The notes under the pieces: model-generated
The model's database searches: none
Told to the model about the DNA's origin: nothing
What the model saw: the letters and a program-made list of their open reading frames with translations, nothing else
From: Clostridia bacterium
GTDB taxonomy: Bacteria; Bacillota; Clostridia; Oscillospirales; UBA644
DNA: 11,683 nt
NCBI GenBank assembly: GCA_017424085.1
Contig: JAFPBP010000171.1
Location: 1 to 11,683, forward strand
Direction of reading: 5' to 3'
Program-made: the position numbers and the translations under genes
Shown here: piece after piece, positions 6,544 through 11,683 of the stretch
How positions within the stretch are numbered: the stretch's first letter is position 1
How the letters are laid out: each line of letters begins with the position of its first letter

Positions 6544-7566
6544 TTAATTTTCTTCAGCTGCTTCGTAGGGAGTCAGGATCGCAAGCAGGTTGTTCAACGC
6601 CTCTTCCGATTCAGAGGAAGCAATGTCGATAAAGACGATCGCTCTTCCGATTCTTCTCAGATAGACGTTTTCAAAGACGGTGCGAGGTTCTCCGTTGTCA
6701 TCGAAGGTCCCAACGAACCGAACGCGAAGGTATTCCTCTCCGCACAATTCAACCGTTTCCACGTCGCCCTGCTGTGCAAGGTTCAAGGCAATGAAGGTGT
6801 TGTCCTGGCTCATGGTTTCGCAAAGCTTCGCCAGATATTCCTCATCCTTGATAAAGATCCCGAAGAATCCGTCGTAGGTAAGGTCAACGATGTTAATATT
6901 CATGATGGTCCGATCGTCTGCGGTTCCGATGACGGCGTTGCAGTCGGTATCGGGGGACTGGTGGGGACGGTTTTCGGTGACGGCATCACGGATGTAGGTC
7001 TCGGAGTAGTACATCTGAAGCCCCGCATCTGCAAAGGTGTAATGACCATCCTTCCAGAATCCGTATTCAATGGGTGCGGATTTTTCGCGGATGATGGGGA
7101 CGATGATCGCAGCGGCGATCCCGAGAATCAGAAGGGGAATAAGAATGCAGAGCAGAGTTATGATAAGCTTTTTCTTCTTATTCCTTTTGCCCTTTTTTTT
7201 CTTCTGACTGTAGTAATAATAGTCCTCTTCGTTTTTGGTGACGGGCTCGTCGTAGAGGGGAATTGCCGCGAAGGCTTTCCCTTCATTCTCCACAGGCTCT
7301 TCTTCGGGAGCGTTTGGATCGATGATTCCGTAGTCTGCGGGATTATAATCCGCAATTCGAGTCGATTCCTCGGGAATCGGATCGATTGTTGCAGTATCGA
7401 ACGCCGACTCTGCGGGGGTGTCGAACTTTATAGGTTCAACCTGTTCTACCTGAGTTGCTTTGGTTTCTTCGGCGGCTTTGACAACGTCCTCGGGTTTGAT
7501 TTCGGTTCCGCAAATGGGGCATTTGGTTTCGTTGTCCATATTCCAACCACAGAAAGTGCATTTCAT
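6544..7566 (-). CDS. Zinc-ribbon, single-pass membrane protein of unknown function
   Basis: A 340-residue protein that I do not recognise as a named family. Residues 1-22 form a zinc ribbon with Cys pairs C3-x2-C6 and C16-x2-C19. A low-complexity acidic, Pro/Glu-rich linker (about 25-118) follows, then YYYYS and a very basic stretch KKKKGKRNKKKK (122-133). One strong membrane helix lies at about 134-159, and an extracytoplasmic domain of about 180 residues (SAPIEYGFWKDGHYTF...) extends to the C-terminus with no obvious catalytic motif. The positive patch before the helix puts the ribbon in the cytoplasm and the C-terminal domain outside. The ATG at 7564-7566 is preceded by GGAGG with 8 bases of spacing; a TTG five codons upstream lies within that ribosome site and is rejected. 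It has its own consensus promoter and a strong terminator. Architecture resembles the many zinc-ribbon membrane proteins of gut Firmicutes; a sensing or envelope role is a guess. Confidence 0.88.
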   Translation of the reverse strand: MKCTFCGWNMDNETKCPICGTEIKPEDVVKAAEETKATQVEQVEPIKFDTPAESAFDTATIDPIPEESTRIADYNPADYGIIDPNAPEEEPVENEGKAFAAIPLYDEPVTKNEEDYYYYSQKKKKGKRNKKKKLIITLLCILIPLLILGIAAAIIVPIIREKSAPIEYGFWKDGHYTFADAGLQMYYSETYIRDAVTENRPHQSPDTDCNAVIGTADDRTIMNINIVDLTYDGFFGIFIKDEEYLAKLCETMSQDNTFIALNLAQQGDVETVELCGEEYLRVRFVGTFDDNGEPRTVFENVYLRRIGRAIVFIDIASSESEEALNNLLAILTPYEAAEEN

Positions 7567-7602
7567 AGTCCGATCCTCCAAGGTTCAGTAGTTTTCTTAC
7601 TT

Positions 7603-7631
7603 ATTATAAAACATTTTTTACGAATTGTCAA
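7603..7631 (-). promoter_or_regulatory. Consensus sigma-A promoter of the zinc-ribbon protein gene
   Basis: On the minus strand TTGACA (7626-7631) and TATAAT (7603-7608) are perfect hexamers with the ideal 17-base spacing. Transcription would start near 7596, leaving a leader of about 30 bases with a GGAGG site. It lies in the short gap after the small membrane protein gene, where no terminator for the upstream unit is evident, so some readthrough is possible. Confidence 0.88.
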
Positions 7632-7689
7632 GAGGAAACCTTCGTTTTTTTGTATTTATCTGCAAACGCCTGCTTTTTTGCCATTCGGA

Positions 7690-8208
7690 TCAGCATTCTC
7701 GCTGAAATCGGTCTTTGGGAAAAACCGCAAGGATCGCTTGTGCTTCGTCCGAAGTGATCAGCAGATAGAATTCGTCGCCGTCCTTGGTCGCTTCGTACAG
7801 CTCCTGCGCGGAAACGCTCCCTTGCTCCGTGTGCCGAAAGCTTCGGTGGGGAAGAGCTGCCTGTCCGAAATGACGGAAGATCAGAGTGTAGACCGTGTAC
7901 CAAGAATAGCGGCTGTGATGATTGGTTTTTTCCCGTTCCTTGACCACGTCCTCCACGATCGTTACGTTCTTCTTGATCAGTGCTGTCGCATAGAGGATGA
8001 TCTTGGAGGATAGGACGGTCACTGCGAGAGCAACGGTCGAAAGAAGGAGGATCAGAAGAATCAGCAAAGGGTTCTTCGGTGTGTCAAGGATCGTCAATAA
8101 CGCCAACAGCACGCAGAGGCAAAGCACTCCTCCTATGCTGATTGCCGCGTGAATGCATTGATCCTTCAGTTCCTTTTCTATGATCTGTTGATTCAGTATC
8201 TCTTTCAC
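7690..8208 (-). CDS. Small two-helix membrane protein of unknown function
   Basis: A 172-residue protein that I do not recognise. An amphipathic N-terminus (KEILNQQIIEKELKDQ) is followed by two membrane helices at about 20-40 and 47-73 joined by a short Asp-Thr-Pro-Lys-Asn loop. A cytoplasmic or external C-terminal part of about 95 residues contains YTLIFRHFGQA (107-117) and GDEFYLLIT (144-152), the latter typical of uncharacterised Clostridial membrane proteins in which a small beta-rich domain follows two helices. I choose the GTG at 8206-8208, with GGAAGGGG about 7 bases upstream; no ATG is available. It follows the phosphodiesterase gene by 55 bases and is probably the last gene of the unit. 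The frame ends FQREC; a different frame would continue for 22 codons with a Lys-rich tail, so a small frameshift near the 3' end is possible but not shown. Confidence 0.8.
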   Translation of the reverse strand: MKEILNQQIIEKELKDQCIHAAISIGGVLCLCVLLALLTILDTPKNPLLILLILLLSTVALAVTVLSSKIILYATALIKKNVTIVEDVVKEREKTNHHSRYSWYTVYTLIFRHFGQAALPHRSFRHTEQGSVSAQELYEATKDGDEFYLLITSDEAQAILAVFPKDRFQREC

Positions 8209-8263
8209 GTTGACACCCCTTCCTTTGATAGGTATAACGAAAAGCACAGGGTTTTTCGCAGGG

Positions 8264-8986
8264 TTATTTCATTGCGTTTTTGCGATACGCCGCCGCAAGA
8301 TCCATGCGGTTGGTCAAGAGCGTGTCGATCCCCATATCAAAATACTTTTTGTAATCGTCGAAGGTGTCTGCATAGAAGAGGTTACAGCAAATATTCTTTT
8401 CGTGCAGCTCACGAATGGTTGCCTCGTCAAACATTCCGAGCCAGAACTGAACTCCCGAGCAATGATATTTCTCTGCCATTTCCACGATCCCGATGGCGTC
8501 TTTGGGCAACTGAATTGCGGTTCGGGGAATTTGCGGTGCCACCCGCTCCATCCATTCCAGCTCGGCGGGGGAGCCCGCCAGATAAACCGACCCGAAGGCG
8601 TCGTATTTCTCGGTCAGCCGCAAAAGCTCACGGATGATGTACCCGTCCTCTCCGTGCTGCTTGAGATGAATGTTGAAGGTAAGCTTATTGGCAAATTGCG
8701 CGAAAACCTCCTCGGGTGTGCAGAATCCTATCGTCCAGCCGTGCTTTCCGCCCACGTTGAGCTGCTTCAGCTCGTCCAGCGTGAAGTCTGAAACGTCCCC
8801 TTCGGTTCCCGCAACGCGAGCAAGGTTCGGATCGTGACTGACGATCAGTTGATTGTCCTTGGTCAGACGGATATCGAATTCGATCTCGTCGGCGCCCAAA
8901 GCGAGGGCGGCGGCAAAGGCGGGCAAGGTGTTTTCGGGCATCAATGCGGAAACTCCGCGATGTGCACAGAATTTCTTTTCAAACAT
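8264..8986 (-). CDS. Glycerophosphodiester phosphodiesterase family protein
   Basis: A 240-residue cytosolic TIM-barrel protein of the GDPD family, which splits glycerophosphodiesters (products of phospholipid or teichoic acid turnover) into glycerol 3-phosphate and an alcohol. Seen in sequence: catalytic HRG (9-11), PENT (17-20), metal-binding E36 and D38 in ADEIEFDIRLTKDNQL, second catalytic His in SHD (50-52), and the C-terminal MGIDTLLTNRMD (218-229). In place of the usual Glu of the central 'E-x-K' motif it has NIHLK (105-109), that is His107 with Lys109 kept. This changes a residue that ligates metal in known enzymes, so activity or metal preference may differ. No signal peptide. The ATG at 8984-8986 has AAAGGAG 7 bases upstream and begins only 12 bases after the surface protein gene, which implies co-transcription. 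Family call is firm, substrate unknown. Confidence 0.9.
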   Translation of the reverse strand: MFEKKFCAHRGVSALMPENTLPAFAAALALGADEIEFDIRLTKDNQLIVSHDPNLARVAGTEGDVSDFTLDELKQLNVGGKHGWTIGFCTPEEVFAQFANKLTFNIHLKQHGEDGYIIRELLRLTEKYDAFGSVYLAGSPAELEWMERVAPQIPRTAIQLPKDAIGIVEMAEKYHCSGVQFWLGMFDEATIRELHEKNICCNLFYADTFDDYKKYFDMGIDTLLTNRMDLAAAYRKNAMK

Positions 8987-8998
8987 GCAAAATCTCCT

Positions 8999-11110
8999 TT
9001 ACGCTTTTTTCGATTTTGATTTCTTAACCGCGATGATTATGACGACTGCCGCCACCGCAACAACACCGATTCCACCTCCGACGATCGGAATCGTGAGATC
9101 AATCTTATCGCTGGGCTTTTGTTTGATGCTTACGGTATATTCTGCGCCGCAAACAGCACAGCTTGCTTTCCCGTCATCGGATGCGGTTCCGCCGTAGTGG
9201 TTTCCGACATCAAGCTTTTTATCGCAGGCGCAGGCTTGATAATGATACTGCTCCGTATATTCCCAATCCTCATCCTGAGGCTTGTGTTGATTGGTCGGAT
9301 CGATAACAGAGCCCTGCTCTATGATCTTTCCGCAGATACAAACCATATCTCCGGTATACCCTTCGGTACTGCAGGTTGCCTCTGTTTTGCCCGTCAGAGT
9401 CAGGGTGATTTCGTCTACAAACCCGTTTTCCTTGCAGTATTGTACTCCGCAAACGACGCATTCCTCGGTGCAATTGAAATAAATCTGATCGTCCTTGGTT
9501 TTGTGCTGCCCGAGCCCGAATCGCCCGCCGTGCTCGCAGATATAGTAGTGGTTCTCGTTGTCGTAAACGTATTTTGCATTCTCCGAATTGAAGGTGCAAA
9601 GAGTCCCCGTTTCCGTAAAGGAGATCTTGTTTTGGCTCGCATAGTCATGGGCGGCAGAATTCTTGGGTGCGTGAATGACCAGCTTGTCCGACGTCTTGTC
9701 GAATGCCTGATTCCCCACTGATTTGATATGTCTTCCGAAGGTGATCTGAGTCAGCTTTCGGCAATCGAGAAAGGCGCAATGCTCGATATCCTCCAAAAGG
9801 TCAGGGAGTTCAATCTTCGTCAGCTCCACGCATCCGATGAATGCGCCGCTCCCCAGATGATACAGGGAGGAGGGAAGATCCACCGAGGTGATCCGATAGC
9901 ATCCACCGAACGCCGCCCGCCCGATGAACGTGACGGTGTCGGGGATGGTCAGCTTCCCCGAAAATCCGTCGCGACGGTAAAATGCGTAATGGTCGATTGC
10001 GGTGACGGTGTATCCGTCAAGGGTTGTCGGAATGGTCAACGCACCTTCCTGCGGTCCCACGTAGCCGATGACGGTGCAGGTTTTGTTGTCGTTGTTCACT
10101 CGGTAGAGGAAGGTTGCCTCGGGCGTATATTTCTCGGGAACGAGGGTCATTGTGAAATCCTTGGTCTGCCCCTCGTATTTGTAAATTTCAGCCTCGGTTT
10201 CGGGGAAATCGGTGACGTGCTTTACGTTGTCAATGGCGATCATGTAAGGATCTCTGTAATCGCCCCAGCCGTTATTTGATAAAAATGTTTCCAGGAAATA
10301 TTTATCGATCTCCTGCGGCAGTTGATCGTCCCACCCCACACGACAGGCGTTTGTCATATCCAGTCGATACCATTTCCCGTTTTCCATTTGAATCAGATTC
10401 CAGGCATGGGCGTAGTTTCCGATGATGATGCAGGGGATATCCAGCTCGTTGCACAGCGTTTTTACAATGCCTGCAAAGCCTCCGCAGACTGAATTATGCG
10501 TCAAAAGACCGTAGATCGTGGAATTGAAATATGAGATCTGGGTGTACGGACCTGCCAGATCCATGAAATACGGATCGTAAAATTGATTCTCCAAAATATA
10601 AGTCGCAAGCTTGCGGAGCTTTGTATACCGATCGCCTTCCCCGATGGAGGAGACGATCTGATCGATGCGGGAATCCAGCGCCATCAGGCTTTCGTCTGTG
10701 ATCAGACCTACGCGTTCCGTGATGCATATGCTGATTCTGAGCGGTGGGTTCGTGTTACTCGGCATTGCGGTTCCCATCAATTCATAACGGGGATGGTCCG
10801 CCTTCAGTGCCTGGTCCGCCACGACAATATCGGTGAACAGTTGATGGTAATCCTCCATGGTTGCGGGCTGTGCCAGAAGGTGGGATACGTCAAAGAGCTC
10901 CTTCTTGGAGGGATCCTTGCGATTGTCGTAGTATCCCTTGATCAGCGTATAGCAGATCTTTGCCCGCTCGTTGATGCGGTCATAATAATAGGTGTCCGCA
11001 TTGCAGACGATTTCTTCTGCGGCACTTTCCGCAGGAAATGCGGGGATTGCGAGTGCGCAGAATAAAATAATTGCAATGAATGCCAAAGGGAGAAGGTGCT
11101 TTCGTCTCAT
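8999..11110 (-). CDS. Membrane-anchored surface protein: transglutaminase-like core, leucine-rich repeats, Cys-rich modules
   Basis: A 703-residue secreted protein. A signal peptide (about 1-29, RRKHLLPLA then a hydrophobic core and AFPAESA) directs export. A helical region to about 190 leads into a transglutaminase-like/cysteine protease core with Cys209 (NSVCGGFAG), His235 (NYAHAWNLI) and Asp251 (WYRLDMT), the expected triad. About residues 358-480 hold BspA-type LRR_5 repeats (LTIPDTVTFIGRAAFGGC, VDLPSSLYHLGSGAFIGC, IELPDLLEDIEHCAFLDC). From 505 to 655 come Cys-pair modules such as ATCSTEGYTGDMVCICG, also common in gut Clostridial surface proteins. A membrane helix at about 675-695 and a basic tail (KKSKSKK) anchor the C-terminus. 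The ATG at 11108-11110 is chosen because AAAGGA lies 8 bases before it; an ATG three codons earlier overlaps that site. It heads the unit with the phosphodiesterase and small membrane protein. Target, and whether it cross-links or cleaves, are unknown. Confidence 0.92.
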   Translation of the reverse strand: MRRKHLLPLAFIAIILFCALAIPAFPAESAAEEIVCNADTYYYDRINERAKICYTLIKGYYDNRKDPSKKELFDVSHLLAQPATMEDYHQLFTDIVVADQALKADHPRYELMGTAMPSNTNPPLRISICITERVGLITDESLMALDSRIDQIVSSIGEGDRYTKLRKLATYILENQFYDPYFMDLAGPYTQISYFNSTIYGLLTHNSVCGGFAGIVKTLCNELDIPCIIIGNYAHAWNLIQMENGKWYRLDMTNACRVGWDDQLPQEIDKYFLETFLSNNGWGDYRDPYMIAIDNVKHVTDFPETEAEIYKYEGQTKDFTMTLVPEKYTPEATFLYRVNNDNKTCTVIGYVGPQEGALTIPTTLDGYTVTAIDHYAFYRRDGFSGKLTIPDTVTFIGRAAFGGCYRITSVDLPSSLYHLGSGAFIGCVELTKIELPDLLEDIEHCAFLDCRKLTQITFGRHIKSVGNQAFDKTSDKLVIHAPKNSAAHDYASQNKISFTETGTLCTFNSENAKYVYDNENHYYICEHGGRFGLGQHKTKDDQIYFNCTEECVVCGVQYCKENGFVDEITLTLTGKTEATCSTEGYTGDMVCICGKIIEQGSVIDPTNQHKPQDEDWEYTEQYHYQACACDKKLDVGNHYGGTASDDGKASCAVCGAEYTVSIKQKPSDKIDLTIPIVGGGIGVVAVAAVVIIIAVKKSKSKKA

Positions 11111-11146
11111 AAGAACCATCCTTTATCCGATGTACTCGTTTCGTTT

Positions 11147-11175
11147 ATTATAGCATTAAAGCCATAGAATGTCAA
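11147..11175 (-). promoter_or_regulatory. Consensus sigma-A promoter of the surface protein unit
   Basis: On the minus strand TTGACA (11170-11175) and TATAAT (11147-11152) are perfect hexamers with 17-base spacing. It sits just downstream of a minus-strand terminator hairpin and about 36 bases upstream of the start codon, so it should drive the three-gene unit. Confidence 0.88.
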
Positions 11176-11180
11176 GTGGC

Positions 11181-11212
11181 AAAAGAAAAATCCAAGTTGA
11201 CGACTTGGATTT
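11181..11212 (-). terminator. Terminator-like hairpin upstream of the surface protein promoter
   Basis: Perfect 10-bp arms AAATCCAAGT (11188-11197) and ACTTGGATTT (11203-11212) with a five-base loop. On the minus strand the stem is followed by TTTTTCTTTT (complement of 11181-11190). It would stop any minus-strand transcript arriving from the repeat region and insulate the next promoter. I see no gene that it obviously serves. Confidence 0.75.
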
Positions 11213-11265
11213 GCGCTGATAACGATCACGTGAAGCGTTTGTATTTTTGAAGATGAATTTTATAG

Positions 11266-11293
11266 AAAAAAGCCTAACGCGATGGCGATAGGC
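11266..11293 (-). terminator. Terminator-like nested hairpin in the non-coding region
   Basis: GCCTA-a-CGC-gatg-GCG-a-TAGGC (11272-11293) forms an 8-bp stem with one symmetric mismatch. On the minus strand it is followed by six T (11266-11271). It may end a short non-coding transcript or be a member of the same palindrome family as the units at 11461-11625, where TAAC or GTAA loops recur. Confidence 0.6.
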
Positions 11294-11310
11294 AATAAGT
11301 TTCTACCGAT

Positions 11311-11346
11311 ACTTCTTCACGATTCACTCTTACTTATTACTTCAAG
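11311..11346. repeat. Degenerate TTCAC/TTACT simple repeat
   Basis: Reads ctTCTTCACgATTCACTcTTACTtATTACTTC on the plus strand, a decayed tandem of a 6-7 base ATTCACT-like unit. The reverse, CGTGAAG, occurs on both sides (11229-11235 and 11373-11379), the two flanking copies being part of a 10-base direct repeat ACGTGAAGCG at 11228-11237 and 11372-11381. No coding signal is seen. Confidence 0.5.
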
Positions 11347-11390
11347 AATCCCGAATGCGAGTTTTAGTGAAACGTGAAGCGGGAAAAAGT

Positions 11391-11424
11391 AAAAATCCTG
11401 GACGCTTTCGCATTCAGGATTTTT
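11391..11424. terminator. Bidirectional terminator-like hairpin
   Basis: Arms AAAAATCCTG (11391-11400) and CAGGATTTTT (11415-11424) are perfectly complementary over 10 bp, with a 14-base loop that contains CGctttCG. Because both arms end in A/T runs it could terminate on either strand. It lies between the palindrome cluster and the simple repeat; no adjacent gene explains it. Confidence 0.65.
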
Positions 11425-11460
11425 TGGCTTCATAGTATAAAAATGCAACTCGAAATATTG

Positions 11461-11625
11461 AATGAAGCATCGCCTAACGGCGATATGAAGCACTCGCTAC
11501 GCTCGCATGATGCGTTTGCTTCGCAAACATGATGCGAAGCGCACACTAACTTTTCCGTGTGGCGAAGCCACGCTTCATAGCCGTAGGCTGCTTCATTTTT
11601 CATGCACCGTAAGGTGCGCTTCATT
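11461..11625. repeat. Cluster of short palindromes with ATGAAGC/GCTTCAT spacers
   Basis: A 165-base non-coding block made of successive mini-hairpins: ATCGCC-TAAC-GGCGAT (11469-11484), GTTTGC-TTC-GCAAAC flanked by direct copies of ATGATGC, GTGGC-GAA-GCCAC, AGCC-GTA-GGCT and GCACC-GTAA-GGTGC. They are separated by the heptamer ATGAAGC (11462, 11485) or its reverse complement GCTTCAT (11572, 11590, 11618; a further copy at 11427). The outer AATGAAGC (11461-11468) and GCTTCATT (11618-11625) are inverted, so the whole block could also fold as one branched structure. A 72-codon open frame crosses it on the minus strand but is only a reading of the palindromes. It lies directly downstream of a tRNA and its terminator. 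No transposase or CRISPR-like regular spacing is present. Confidence 0.7.
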
Positions 11626-11659
11626 GGAAAAAGCACTTGCTTTCGCAAGTGCTTTTTCC
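11626..11659 (-). terminator. Hairpin terminator of the tRNA gene
   Basis: A perfect 15-bp inverted repeat (arms 11626-11640 and 11645-11659) closed on the minus strand by a GAAA tetraloop. The 3' arm ends in TTTTTCC. It starts directly after the encoded CCA of the tRNA, so it is the tRNA's intrinsic terminator, symmetric enough to work in both directions. Confidence 0.88.
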
Positions 11660-11683
11660 TGGCTCCCCCTGTCGGGCTCGAAC
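11660..11683 (-). tRNA. tRNA 3' end (partial), probably tRNA-Asn
   Basis: The minus strand reads a T-loop TTCGAGC with its 3' stem CCGAC, then acceptor strand AGGGGGA, discriminator G and an encoded CCA, running off the right window edge. The acceptor implies a 5' end of TCCCCCT. A U1-A72 pair with G73 fits tRNA-Asn best (Gln also has U1 and G73), but the anticodon is outside the window, so identity is inferred. Confidence 0.75.

Noticed and set aside
6145..8013. Plus-strand open frame of 622 codons
   Set aside because: Runs antisense across pit, the zinc-ribbon gene, a promoter and the small membrane protein gene, so it cannot be a natural single gene.
11461..11625. CRISPR array
   Set aside because: The repeated heptamer is too short, switches orientation and is irregularly spaced; there is no constant repeat of 23-40 bases and no cas gene.
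11430..11648. Minus-strand open frame of 72 codons across the palindrome cluster
   Set aside because: It begins inside the tRNA terminator hairpin and reads only palindromes and spacers; no ribosome site in a sensible position and no domain.

Overview
The window looks like a chromosomal segment of a Gram-positive anaerobe of the class Clostridia, probably a gut member of the Oscillospiraceae or a neighbouring family. This is inferred from strong AGGAGG-type ribosome sites, TTGACA/TATAAT promoters, intrinsic terminators with long T runs, a lipoprotein-type binding protein, and a surface protein that combines transglutaminase-like, leucine-rich and Cys-rich modules. Every supported gene lies on the minus strand, so transcription runs from high to low coordinates. 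Base composition is moderate, roughly half G+C by eye, with AT-rich intergenic regions.

Right end (11111-11683): the 3' end of a tRNA (11660-11683, probably tRNA-Asn) followed by a perfect hairpin terminator. Next comes about 450 bases without a protein gene. It holds a cluster of very short palindromes separated by the heptamer ATGAAGC/GCTTCAT, then a degenerate TTCAC-type simple repeat and three further minus-strand terminator-like hairpins.

Middle right (7690-11110): a consensus promoter starts a probable three-gene unit. Its genes encode a 703-residue membrane-anchored surface protein (Cys-His-Asp transglutaminase-like core, LRR_5-like repeats, Cys-rich modules, C-terminal membrane anchor), a cytosolic glycerophosphodiester phosphodiesterase family protein with an unusual active-site residue, and a small two-helix membrane protein of unknown function.

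Middle (5411-7631): a second consensus promoter drives a zinc-ribbon, single-pass membrane protein of unknown function. A PiT-family phosphate transporter follows. Its TTG start and ribosome site lie inside a strong terminator hairpin, which suggests attenuation or RNA-level control. Another strong terminator closes this unit.

Left (1-5366): a third consensus promoter and a folded leader with its own terminator-like hairpin precede xpt (xanthine phosphoribosyltransferase). Then come a BMP/PnrA-type lipoprotein, a double-domain ABC ATPase and two permeases, the last cut by the window edge. This is best read as a purine uptake and salvage operon: the transporter imports a purine base or nucleoside and Xpt converts xanthine (or guanine) with PRPP to the nucleotide. 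A hairpin terminator between the lipoprotein gene and the ATPase gene would keep the binding protein in excess over the membrane complex. I could not find the usual purine riboswitch core in the xpt leader.

Most of the window is ordinary metabolism. The parts most worth a second look are the hairpin cluster beside the tRNA, the xpt leader, and the overlap of terminator and start codon at the phosphate transporter.
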